Positions 47,901-57,385 of a stretch of DNA of 64,000 bases are shown piece after piece. The stretch lies in NCBI GenBank assembly GCA_047967505.1, contig CM106538.1; one strand, written 5' to 3'. Within the stretch, counting starts at the first letter, position 1, and each line of letters opens with the position of its first letter. Origin of the DNA: Dipteris shenzhenensis (taxonomy: Eukaryota; Polypodiophyta; Polypodiopsida; Gleicheniales). Below the pieces are notes generated by a model that saw nothing but the letters and a program-made list of their open reading frames with translations, searched no databases and was not told the origin of the DNA. Position numbers and translations under genes: made by a program.

Positions 47901-50900
47901 TGCACACAGGTATGCAAGCTGAATAAGGCTTTGTATGGCCTGAAACAAGCCCCACGTGCATGGTATGCAAAAATTGATGCCTTTCTAACCAGCAAGGGGC
48001 TGCACAATAGTCCAATTGAGAGCACCCTCTACATCAAGAAGGATGGGTCATCATTCTTTATGTAGATGACAGGCTGTAAAACGCATCTTCCGTTTCTTGC
48101 AAGGGTTATGCATTGGCAAGCTGTAAAACGCATCTTCCGTTACTTGCAAGGTACAAAGTCTTTTGGCTTGATGTTTCCTAGGGCGGGTGACTTGCAGATG
48201 CATGCTTACAGTGACTTAGATTGGGCTGGGGACTATGATACTAGGTAGTCCACCAGTGGGAATTGTTTCTTTCTAGGACATGCTTGCATTTCTTGGTTGA
48301 GCAAGAAACAATCTACAGTGGCTACCTCCTCATGTGAAGCTGAGTACAGGGCAGCTTTCACAGCGACAGTTGAATGTGTTTGGCTACGTCGTTTGTTTGT
48401 TGATCTTCGTTTTCATTGGAGGGTCCTTCTCCGATTCTCACTGATAGTTAGAGTGCTATAGTAGTGGCAAAGAATCCTGTGTTTCATGCTCGCATGAAGC
48501 ACATTGAGGTTCACTATCACTATGTCAGAGAGAAGTTGCATGCAGGAGAGATCAGTATGATTTATGTGTCAACACATGACAATGTTGCAGACATCTTCAC
48601 CAAAGCACTTCCACGTGAGAAGTTTGAGGCCTTTCGTAGTGCCCTGAACTTCTCTCCTTTTGGTGATTGATCATTTCCTTGTACATGACATTGGCACTGT
48701 AGGGGGGTGTTAGAATTACTATTATATTCTAACAGTGACCGATGTAATGTAATAAGTAGGTTAGGGCACTTTTCCCTCCTTAGAGGTTTTTCCCCCTAAC
48801 CCCAGTTAGTTCACTAACTACGGTTAGTGAAGGATAAGGTTTTGTCGCTTAGACAAAATCTTTCCCCGGTTTTGTATTTTCACACTTTATCTATTGCAAC
48901 TTACGTTTAGCACTCTGTCTCTCCTAGTCTCACTCTCTCCATCAATTACCAGGGGTTTCCATGTTTTAAAGAAAGGGCTTTCATTTGCTGTAATTTGATC
49001 AAGAGCAGCAAATATCAATATGAAAGATAATCCTTTGAAAAAGAGTATGGAAGGAATCCACCTAGCATAGGTGCAGCGCTACCAATTAGTTGCATAGCAA
49101 GGTCTGAGAATCTTTTTTTCGGAGGTCCATCGATTGATTGTGCAAATCCACGTTGAATGGTGAACCAGAAGGAGGCGCCGGACAAGACTTTCAAGGCTGT
49201 TTTAGGTGTGGCAGAGGCGATTTGCAGAAGAGGGCAGGTTGCGTGGAACCTGGCGCTATCTCCTGCGTTGAAATCTGTGCTGTGTGCTGCGTACTGTTGG
49301 AGAGCAGGGCTGGCCTGCCTGAGAGTGATCGGAAAAGCAGCAACAGTGGCTGTTCATGGCCAAAGGTAGTGCGAGAAAATCAGCTAGAGCCAGGCTGGTT
49401 TGGTCATGGGAAGATAGGCAGGCAAGGTTGCTGATTTCAGGCAGGTATGGCGGGATGAGCAGGAGAGAACTGGCATTGCAAACTGCTCCAAAAGATGCAG
49501 TCAAAGTCCACAGCCTGCTTGCAAGAGAAAAGGTGAAATTTGTACGGCCGTTTTTGGAGCGGAAGAAAAGACGTGAAAGTGCGATTCGTTTTCGCCCCTT
49601 TTTTTTCTCTTGCTGGTTGGTGGTTGCCAAAAATCAAAACGTGGGTTCAAGGAACCCTTGGGTAGTCTAGGGTTAGGCCTTGGGTGTAGGGCTGGTTGCC
49701 CTTTTTAGGCCCTCTAGGTACCCTTTTGTAGGTTGGTGCTTGGTGCCAAAGGGTGTGTCTATTCTAAGGGTTAGGACCCTTGGAATAGGTGTACCTTTTC
49801 ATGAAGGGGTGTAACCCTGTTTTAAAGAGGGGTGTCCCCACACGAAAAGATGTGTCTTTTTCACGATGGGGTGTGTCCCTTGGGTGAGGAGTAAAAAACT
49901 CTTCATCAAAAGGTGCGTCCGATGGTGAAAAAGGTGCGTCCCTTGGTTTTGGGACAGCCCAAGCACATCAAAAGACATGATTTTTGTCGTGTTCATTCAC
50001 ATCAACTCGTGATGTGAGGAAGATGGAGAGGCCACTAATGACTTAGGTAGGGTTGACGCTAAAAATTTTTATGCTCATTCTCTTCATCTCTTCCATGCAC
50101 AAAGTGCGTGGATATCCTTCTAGCGGAAGTAGACGTATTAGATAGGCGCTAGAAGGTGGGAGGTATTTCCTACAGGCAGGAGCAAAATTTGCTCTGATAC
50201 CACTGTAAGAAATCTTAGATTTACTATATTTAGAAATGTGCTAAGGAACAAAAAGGAGACTGAAATAAAATAGAACAAGGAATATTTGTATTGCTTGAGT
50301 GTCTGAGTGTCATCCATACAGTTGGGCCTCTATAGAGAGTGAAGAGTCACACATGAAAAGGTGTGTACTCCAAAGTGTATGTGCATGAAGAGGTGTGTAC
50401 CCCTTGTGAAGGGTGTGACCCTTAATGAGCGGGTACATTATAATGGTAGTGTCTCTTCAATAGAATGTCTCTTGTGAAGGGTTGTGCCTCATAGGAAGTG
50501 TCCCGTCGAAAGGGTATACCCTTTCACAATTGTCCATTCATCAAACTTGTAGGCCATCTTCTGGTGGTTCTAGTGATGCCCTATAGGCCAAGGTATGTGC
50601 CTTGTAGGCATAAATGTAGGCACTTGTAGTGTTAGTGCCTTTTAGGCCACATAGGACACTTAGTCCTATGTGACACCTAGGACACTTAGTCCTAGGTCTA
50701 GGTACAAGTACCTTGTACTTAGATTTTTCATTATCTAAGATTTGACGTGACGGCTAACTCCTCTTTGCTACTTGCACTCTCTCTCTCTTTCATTCGATCC
50801 TACAGTGGTATCAGAGCTGAGGTAGACTCGTCTCCTGCTCATCGGATTTGTACCAGTTGTACAGCCGTACCTCCGTACGTATTTGCGCCACCGTATGTTG

Positions 50901-53900
50901 GATCCTGTACATAGTACTTGTTATGTACCTGCGTTGTACGCCCGTACTGTGTCGTACTGTGCTCCATTGCGCTGCACTTTTCGTACAGCCGTACGTTGTG
51001 TTCCGCACTTCGTCGTACTGCATTCCGTACTTGCGTCGACGTACAGACGTACACTCAGCTCTGTACCTGAACTACCGCATGTCTACGTACATGCGTTTCG
51101 ACGCCGTACAACCGTACAATGTACTATGCATCCGTACATTCGTACACTGTAATTGCATCTGTACATTGTACAAGATCCGTATGATTGTACGCACACCGTA
51201 CAATGGACTTGCTCCGTACATCCGTACAACTACACCGTACATGTTCCGTACAGCTCGTACTTGTCCGGAGAGTTCCGTACAGGTTTGGCACGTGTGAAGT
51301 CTCTTGCATGACATTGGCAAATTTGGGGCTTTCAATACCTTTCATCTCCTCTAGTTGCAACTTCTTGCAAGAACACTAGAGATTCGGGATTTGGTCTGCA
51401 ATTTCTTTTTGATTGCTATACATTTGAGTCACATTTGCAGGACATTGAGTCATTTTACATGACATTGAGTCACTTTTGCAGGACATTGAGTCAGATTTGC
51501 ATACATTGGGTCACATTTGCAAAAATTTCAGCAAAATTTGGGGCTTTTTAGCATTTGCCCTCTTTGTGGCCTATTTGCCCTCAATAAATTTGGGGCTTTT
51601 GCCAGATTTGCTATTTTTTGCAGTGAACATTGCCTGTCACAGTCACATTTGGGTCAGCATTTGCCCTTTGATTTGGGTCAGAAATTTGCAGATATTTGCT
51701 GTCATTTTTGGACAGCCAGCTTTTTGCAGTGATAGCCTTGAGGCTTTTGGGTTTTCAGGTCTTTTCTAGGGTATCACATTTGCTATGGTTGGGAACAATC
51801 AAGATTTATTTGGAGTTCTTCGTGAAGATGATAAGTTGGATGGCACCAACTATCCGATGTGGTCTTATCTCATGAAACATATTCTTGTTGCAAAGCATTT
51901 GTGGAATATTGTTTCTGGGGCTGATCTGAGGCCAGCCAATGCAACAGTGGTTACCTCTACTGCTGGTCCTTCTGCAGGGGGTACTCCTCCTGATGCCTCT
52001 AGCACTCCTGCTGCTGCTCTTCCAACTCAAGAACAGTCAAGATGGGATGCAAGAGATGCAAATGCACATTCATGCATTGCTTTATCATGCAAGAGAATCA
52101 TTATTCCACACATCCAGTCTTGCAGGACAGCAAAGGATGCTTGGGATAAATTGGCTTCTCTCTATCAGATTCGCAATGAAGCTCGTGTTGCATATTTGAG
52201 AAGGCAATTACAGGAAGTCAGTATGAATGAAGGTGACTCTATGGATGCATACCTAACAAAGGTCAAGGACCTCATGGAACAGCTTGCCAACATTGATGAG
52301 GTGGTGCCAAATTCACAGCTTGTCAGTACCACATTGAATGGACTGCCAGATACATATCAAGGGTTTCCTACAACCCTTCGATTAGTGGCCATGGGTAATC
52401 CAGAGTACTATTCTTTTGATCAGCTAGTTACTTTGCTTTTGCAGGAAGAGCAAAGTAGAGCTAATAGACAAGCCATTATTCCTGGTCGTGCATTTGCTTC
52501 ACAGCAGACAGGAAGAGGCAAGGCTTCCAAGCCTATGGGCAAGCCAAAATCTGTGCATAGCAGCTGCAATTCCTCCCATGCATCTAAAAATACAGCAGAT
52601 AAGTCAAAGAAGAAAAGATGCAACTTTTGTCGCAAGCTTGGACATGACATTTCAGAATGCAGGAAGCGCATTGCTTCGGAGAAAAAGAAAGCAGGATTGA
52701 CAGGTAATGCCTCACATGCTATTGAATCCCATGAGCCAGAAGATGCTTCACATGCACATGCTCTTCAAGATGATTGGGCATGGGCTGTCCGTTGCTCATT
52801 TGATCCCTCCAAAGCTGATGCATTCTTTACTGCTAATGACGCTCAGTCCTGGTACTTTGATAGTGGTGCTTCCAAGCATGTTACATCTTGCAGACAGTTG
52901 TTTCATTCTTTAGCTGATGCACCTCGAGGGGGGACTGTTACATGTGCTAATAATGCTTCATATGCTGTAAAAGGAGTTGGAGATGTGCAGCTCACATCCA
53001 TTTCAAGCCATCCTGTCACTTTGACAAATGTTCTTTTTGTGCCTGGCATTGAAGTCAACTTGATTTTAATTTCAGCAATTGCTACTTCAGGTTTCAGAGT
53101 AATTTTTGATGGCTACAGATGTCTAGTTTATGATCTTCGTGATGACAATGCCATAGTTCTCATTGGCACTTTGCAAAAAGGGCTTATCACCTTGATCATC
53201 ATTCAGCTGCACTTTCTATTAAAGCATTGACTATTTCAGATTCACAGCTTGCTGAAACTCATCTTTGGCATGAGAGAATGGGCCATCTCAATTATAGAGC
53301 TCTTGCAAAGCTACATTCACAGTAGATGGCAAATGATGTACCTCAGACTCACACAGTTTCCAAACATGTGTGTGAGGGTTGTCTTTTGGGTAAGATGCAT
53401 CGATTTCCTTTTCAAAAGAATTGTCCAAAGCTCTCACAAAGGAAATTGCAGCTAGTACACAGTGATGACTGTGGCCCAATGAGGACAAATGCCATTAGGG
53501 GGTATAAGTATTTCATGACTCTCATTGATGATTTCACAAGATATTGCTGGGTATATCCTTTAAAGGCCAAATCTGAAGTTTTCTTATGCTTTCAGAGATG
53601 GCTGAATATGGTTGAGAATGAATCAGGAAGCAAGCTTGTCACCCTCAACACAGATAGGGGGGGTGAGTATATGTCAAAGGAGTCTGATGCCCCATGGGCT
53701 GTCCTAAAATCTAATCTAACAAGGAGATGTGTATTCTGCCCATGTAGCAGCCAATCTGCTACCCACACGGCAGGCCCCTTTATCCCTTCCTATGCTGTGC
53801 GTCATCATCCCCCATCTCCTCCTCATATTGGGCTCACAAATCCCGTGAACTTAATATTCCAGCAAAACTTTGCTGAGACACATAAGGCTGGCAGCAGGAA

Positions 53901-56127
53901 AGATGCCAATGTAGGAAATCACGAAATCACAACAAATAGACGATTTTGAATTTGCAAAGAAAGAGAGCCTTTAGTATGTTTTTGAGCTTTTACAAGAGAG
54001 AACTCCCAAGTGGGGAGAGAACACGTCCAATTTGGAAGAACTCCACCAGCCCCTTGCTCTATGTCCTCCGGCATCTCAGTCATAATCATAGATGCCAGTA
54101 TATGAAATTCACAATCTAAATCCACGCGAAAATCCTTCGTGTAAATCTGTTACAAATTTCATCTTTAAATGTTTCCCTTGGGAAATGTGTTTGGCATAGA
54201 ACTTGTACAATCACCTCGCCTTGAAGTGTGTGCCTTAACAATAAGCCTTATCTTGAAATCCGCATCCTGGCTCCTCAATAAAATCACAATCCGTCTCAAA
54301 TTCGATCTTTCCGACTTCCCTGAAGTGCTTTTCTTTGAAACTTGCATTTCCCAAATGCAGGCCCCTTTCGAGACAAACATTGGAAGAAATTTCTCCACTA
54401 CAAAAGGTCTTAAGTCTAGAAGTAGTTGAATTTGGAGGATTGGACTTATTCTAAATTTGTATGATTGGACTTATTCTAGTCTTACAAAGGTATATATAGA
54501 ATTTGGAGGAATTCAAGAAGGTAGCCTCTGACCGTCTTTTTCAGAGTATGCTATAGCGGAAGTGTGTGTCCAATGATCTAGTTAATTGATACTAAGAAGG
54601 ACTGAAAAAAATAAAATAAAACTTTCATAACACAATTTAGAGCTCATGAACATGAAATAGAAATTGAAACACACAAACAATGACACCGTATGTGGTGCAA
54701 CAAACGGGGATTACTTCCATTAGAGCTAAGCCCTTGACATATTTTTATATTAGAATCTAGCTATATGTATATGCTGAAACTCAGTTCAGTGTTTGGTTCA
54801 CATGCTTTATATGTCTTATGGTCTCATAGGTTGTTTGGCTGCTTACAGAAATCAATAAATCTCTCTTTTCGTTTTTTCTTTTTTTCTTCTCTCTCTCTAG
54901 TAGATGTATTATAGTATACAGATATCTTTGTTTAAATTAATAATGGAACTTCTAGTGGGAAGTATGTTTGTTTTCACTTCTTTATCTAGAATGCGCCTGC
55001 CATTGGGAGGATGCATTTGTAATGTGCCATCAGTTTGATATGAAGGTTTGAAGGCAAGCAGGTTTAATCTATCAAGCACAAATAATACATTACTTGTTTG
55101 TAAGCACTTTGATGGATGTTGTAGAAAGAGTTATTGAGGCTTGCCTGTCCTCTAGTTCAAAATTTAACTTACAGGTAGGCCCTTTGTGCCTATATTCCGA
55201 TCAGAAAGAAGTTAGGTTGTTGACAGGAAAACACTTGCATATGGGTTCTTGCAGGGTTGGCTCTGGAAGTGCATGCCGCAGTCTTTATGGTGGATTTGTA
55301 AAGTGGATAATGGGAAAGGTAATTCCTCGTTTTAAGTTGTCCCAAAGTTTGTTTGTTTGGACTTGTGGGATTTTGACTTACACTAGTAAGTTGCCATAAG
55401 TACTGACTCTTCTTGTTGTTATTGGGAAAGCAGGACGATGAAGGCAAGGACAGCATTGCAGTTCAGCTTGCTGATGAGAAGCATTGGGAAGATCTTGTGG
55501 TCATTATTGCAGTGGTGTGTAAACTGACAAACATGGTGTGCGTGGGTGCCTTCGATAGGCTATTAACTCTGAGAAGCATGGTGTGCTTGGGTGCCTCTGA
55601 TAGATAATTAACAAGACGCTTTGATATTTGTATACTGCTGAAATCTAAGAGAATTGCTGCTTCATTTCAGGGTTGTCCCCTGATAGACAGGGTTGTAGTA
55701 GTTGTATGAAGTACTGACATGGCTGGATCTTTTTTTTGTGTGCTTAAACAGGTAAGTTCTCGTCAGAAAGAAACCAGCAGTACAGCTGGCATGCAAGAAA
55801 GCGTTTGCACTAGTAAGCTTTTACATCACAGGGCTAAGGTAGGCCTTCTCTTTATCTATGTGTAAGTGTCATATCCTGGTCTCACAAGTAAATTTCTAAG
55901 GGTTTGTACAAAGCCTTAGATGATAACAAAACTGAGCTCGAGGCTGATTTCTAGAAGAAAATTATCCAGGAGCTGGTCCCCAAACTTATTGTGGACATGG
56001 AAGATGCAATCAAACATCATGATTTTGCAGCATTTGCTCGCATCTGCTGTGCAGACAGCAATCAATTTCATGCCACATGCTTGGACACTTCTCCTCCAAT
56101 ATTCTATATGAATGACACTTCTCGAAG
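41035..56127 (+). CDS. MVD: Mevalonate diphosphate decarboxylase, exons 1-7 (3' end outside window)
   Basis: Catalyses ATP-dependent decarboxylation of mevalonate diphosphate to isopentenyl diphosphate, the last step of the mevalonate pathway. Exons: 41035-41271, 41508-41706, 46588-46654, 55255-55318, 55434-55514, 55752-55838, 55970-56127. All have AG/GT borders and consistent phases (893 nt, 297 codons plus 2 nt). The start sits in GCCATGG. Visible signatures: [14 protein letters not shown] (exon 1), the GHMP phosphate-binding loop [16 protein letters not shown] (exon 2), [16 protein letters not shown] with the conserved active-site Arg (exon 4), and [20 protein letters not shown] (exon 7). 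The final ~120 residues, including the catalytic Asp motif, are not found by 64000. Introns 2 (4.9 kb) and 3 (8.6 kb) are filled with transposon sequence. No stop or frameshift occurs in the exons, so the gene is probably functional. Confidence 0.95.
41912..41949. repeat. (CT)n microsatellite in MVD intron 2
   Basis: About 17 CT units near the 5' side of intron 2. It makes a spurious SLSLSL frame. Confidence 0.9.
42251..42557 (+). mobile_element. ~350-bp repeat family, copy R1, with 14-bp target-site duplication
   Basis: The body (42265-42543) runs CCTTCTCCTTTAGTGCTAGCC ... TTCATCTAGATAT and is flanked on both sides by AGGCCTAATTGTAG (42251-42264 and 42544-42557). Compared with the copy at 62545-62885 it lacks ~70 bp around the middle (after GGGGATGCCATA). 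No terminal inverted repeats or LTRs are seen. A 14-bp duplication fits target-primed reverse transcription (LINE- or SINE-type) better than known DNA transposons. It lies in MVD intron 2, sense orientation. Confidence 0.8.
42558..43195. other. Unclassified intronic sequence
   Basis: Within MVD intron 2. No domain, LTR or repeat partner is recognised. Confidence 0.35.
43195..43560 (+). repeat. LTR-like direct repeat, left copy
   Basis: About 360 bp related to 44345-44725 at moderate identity: TCAATGCCC, a GA-rich tract with GGGGG, GGTGAGGCTGC..., GGAGCTGGAACAGTGC, and a TATA-like CCTATTTATAGGCAGGGG near 43530. The region before ACACC resembles a polypurine tract in both copies, so each looks like a retrotransposon 3' end. 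The partner continues for a further ~500 bp that is missing here. Confidence 0.55.
43548..43670. repeat. 61-bp tandem duplication
   Basis: GCTGTTCTTAGCGGCGACAC...GCAGACCCAGGAG occurs twice, head to tail, with no difference within the unit I can see. Probably recent. Confidence 0.9.
43670..44340 (+). other. Unassigned coding-like stretch
   Basis: An open frame at 43788-44135 ([20 protein letters not shown] and onward) lies between the two LTR-like repeats. It could be a degraded internal piece of that element, but no gag or pol motif is recognised. Confidence 0.3.
44345..45330 (+). repeat. LTR-like direct repeat, right copy, longer
   Basis: Shares the 43195-43560 sequence, then continues with a minisatellite of GGCCAG...CTGTCCAGACTGGGTC units (44770-44900) in which GGGGCTATGTAACAGCCC occurs twice. 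An LTR start at TGACACC near 44408 after AGAGAGATTAGGGGG is plausible. The 3' end is not fixed, and no primer-binding site follows. Confidence 0.5.
45331..46587. other. MVD intron 2, remainder
   Basis: No coding sequence recognised. Polypyrimidine-rich sequence near 45945-46000. A 26-bp string, TATTCTAGTCTTACAAAGGTATA-like (near 46055), recurs at 54472, hinting at another dispersed repeat. Confidence 0.4.
47440..48670 (+). pseudogene. Copia pol fragment (RT-RNase H) in MVD intron 3
   Basis: RT begins with [20 protein letters not shown] and [11 protein letters not shown], then LYGLKQAP in a shifted frame and ILYVDD near 48055. A small duplication (GGCTGTAAAACGCATCTTCC repeated at 48071 and 48119) sits at the RT/RNase H junction. 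The end is well preserved: [35 protein letters not shown] and a stop at 48670. At least eight stops or frameshifts. The 5' half of the element is missing. The same family appears on the - strand at 63337-64000. Confidence 0.85.
48708..48951 (+). repeat. Copia 3' LTR (244 bp)
   Basis: Follows the polypurine tract TGTAGGGGGG and starts TGTTAGAATTACTATTA. It ends in TTACCA. It matches the - strand LTR at 63712-63951 along its length, including CTAACTACGGTTAGTGAAGG, which defines both ends. Confidence 0.85.
48952..50203 (-). mobile_element. Leader of a - strand copia element, body missing
   Basis: GCTCTGATACCA at 50191-50202 is the reverse complement of the copia primer-binding site and sits one base from an LTR end (TGTAAG at 50204). 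From there toward 48952, no gag is found. 49690-49990 contains imperfect repeats of GGTGTGTCCCTT and GGTGCGTCC units. The element is cut off at the neighbouring 244-bp LTR. Confidence 0.55.
50204..50804. repeat. LTR sequence(s) between two outward-facing primer-binding sites
   Basis: Begins TGTAAGAAATC and ends CCTACA. It is flanked by a - strand site on the left and a + strand site on the right, each separated by a single G. It probably comprises the 5' LTR of a - strand element and the 5' LTR of a + strand element, head to head, but the internal boundary is not visible. The middle has repeated AAGGTGTGTAC and TAGGACACTTAGTCCTA motifs. Confidence 0.6.
50805..51784 (+). promoter_or_regulatory. 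Copia-3 primer-binding site and GTAC-rich leader
   Basis: TGGTATCAGAGCTGA at 50806-50820 is the tRNA-iMet primer site. From about 50845 to 51285 I count 33 GTAC tetramers, mostly as CCGTACA or TCGTACT, in ~0.45 kb (about 2 expected by chance). A second repeat zone (51420-51530) is built of GACATTGAGTCA(C/G) and ATTTGCA units, and a third (51535-51620) of AAATTTGGGGCTTTT. GTAC is the core recognised by SBP-box/SPL transcription factors, and CCGTACAA close to their consensus occurs several times. ORFs across this zone are artefacts of the repeat. Confidence 0.8.
51785..53230 (+). CDS. Copia-3 gag-protease
   Basis: 481 codons from ATG at 51785. N-terminal [23 protein letters not shown]2 capsid region ([38 protein letters not shown]), zinc knuckle [14 protein letters not shown] (intact CCHC), then protease [12 protein letters not shown] with an intact DSG. 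The frame ends at 53230 because of a frameshift after LIGTLQKG; the pre-integrase region ([19 protein letters not shown]) continues in another frame. Confidence 0.92.
   Translation: MVGNNQDLFGVLREDDKLDGTNYPMWSYLMKHILVAKHLWNIVSGADLRPANATVVTSTAGPSAGGTPPDASSTPAAALPTQEQSRWDARDANAHSCIALSCKRIIIPHIQSCRTAKDAWDKLASLYQIRNEARVAYLRRQLQEVSMNEGDSMDAYLTKVKDLMEQLANIDEVVPNSQLVSTTLNGLPDTYQGFPTTLRLVAMGNPEYYSFDQLVTLLLQEEQSRANRQAIIPGRAFASQQTGRGKASKPMGKPKSVHSSCNSSHASKNTADKSKKKRCNFCRKLGHDISECRKRIASEKKKAGLTGNASHAIESHEPEDASHAHALQDDWAWAVRCSFDPSKADAFFTANDAQSWYFDSGASKHVTSCRQLFHSLADAPRGGTVTCANNASYAVKGVGDVQLTSISSHPVTLTNVLFVPGIEVNLILISAIATSGFRVIFDGYRCLVYDLRDDNAIVLIGTLQKGLITLIIIQLHFLLKH
53195..53684 (+). pseudogene. Copia-3 integrase, frameshifted and truncated
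   Basis: HHCC zinc site [11 protein letters not shown] ... [10 protein letters not shown] with one TAG inside (after LHSQ), then the core [20 protein letters not shown] and [12 protein letters not shown]. The first two catalytic aspartates are present. Homology stops abruptly at 53684, before the catalytic Glu; RT, RNase H and the 3' LTR are missing. Confidence 0.88.
53685..55254. other. MVD intron 3, remainder
   Basis: Unrelated sequence begins at TCTGATGCCCCATGGGC. No gene recognised. GGAAATCACGAAATCACAAC near 53911 resembles an LTR edge but has no partner. Normal intronic AT-rich sequence precedes the exon 4 acceptor. Confidence 0.4.
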
Positions 56128-56442
56128 GTAAGTTTCCTGAGTCCATTCTTGGTTGAATTAGTCACACAGCCCCTATCTTCTTGAATCATTGTTGGAATGA
56201 TTTTCTTCCACCTTCCGTACCCCTCAATTGTTTAGATCATTCCATGTTGCTTTGGGAAGGGTCAGTGTTTTGAGTACAAAGGTTGCAACAATGGTGGATG
56301 TTAGGTTTTCTTCCAAATGTGTGCATATTGAAATCGAAGCTTTTTTATTTCTTATTTTTGCTGGTGCTGTGGTGGGAGTGGAAGGATCAGATTGATGCCT
56401 GTCTCGATGGCAAAGGGTTCAAAATGAGGCTGCAATGAAGAA
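56128..56442. other. MVD intron 7, start
   Basis: Begins with the GTAAG donor of exon 7. T-rich, with no exon 8 found. The next retrotransposon is inserted at CAAGT (56443-56447). Confidence 0.6.
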
Positions 56443-56447
56443 CAAGT

Positions 56448-57385
56448 TGTTAGAAAGTGAAATCCCACCAGAGGGTATACCACAGCGGAAGACTGATAGA
56501 TTAACCCAGGAATTACAGGCGGAAGTGTTTCACTACGGAATCAAGTCTCATCAACATGTGTATACTTCACAACCATTCATGTGTGTGCAGACTAGCGAAT
56601 AGATTGTGCTCAAAGACAATACAGAAGCAACTCTATGTATTTACGTCCGTCCACAAACTGTACAAGATACAATACCAAAAGGTTCTCCTACTATATGCTT
56701 GGCAGCTTTAGATCTCTGAGCTTGCATGCTCCACTGAGCGTATGTAGATTCTCTGTCCAAAGGATCTCTTCCACCTTTGTGTGTGGAAACTCAGCTTACG
56801 TGGGCAGCACCTTGAGCTAAGTCCGCAGCCCTCTGTGTATACGCCCAGGGATGGTCCTCTTGCTGCTCCTTCCTGCTCTGGTTTGCTGCTCCAAGTGATG
56901 AGGTACTGAGGCCCTAGGGCCACCTTTTATAGGGCTGGAGCCCCTGCCAAAAAACCGACCTACTTGGCCGACTTTTACTGCTCCTACCAGCCGACTGGAG
57001 GGGGAGGGTGTAAATAGCCCTCCTGGAGCTCAGTTGCTTGCTTTGATTGGCCCTACCTGGCCACATGGCTTCCATCCATTGGTCTAGGCAGTCCCACCCT
57101 CCAAACCTGCCCATAGGGTCCAAAACCTTTGCTGAACCTGTTTTCCCTGTGCATTTCTGGCCTCTTCATGTATGGACAGCATCTGGATCTAGATCTACCC
57201 TCCATGGTGGATCTCCTCTGCTAGGTACTTCCACATTCTCTCTGCTGCCCACATGACAGCTCATGTGCTGCCCATGTGGCAGCCCCATGCCAAAATTCTG
57301 AATTCTATCAACCTATAGTCCACCCCCCCGATGCACTCCTCATATGGGGGCTCACAAGTGGGGAGGTGACCTATCTATTCCAACA
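56448..57385 (-). repeat. LTR-gag-LTR element, 3' LTR
   Basis: Starts TGTTAGAAAGTGAAATCCC and ends TTCCAACA on the + strand; the polypurine tract abuts at 57386. Contains AGCGGAAGACTGATAGATTA, found in the partner LTR. Confidence 0.88.

Noticed and set aside
50848-51297. Overlapping open frames (up to 149 aa, rich in Tyr, Arg, Cys) on both strands in the GTAC zone
   Set aside because: They follow from the GTAC/CGTAC repetition, which gives few stops in any frame. No domain is present, and they lie in a retrotransposon leader.
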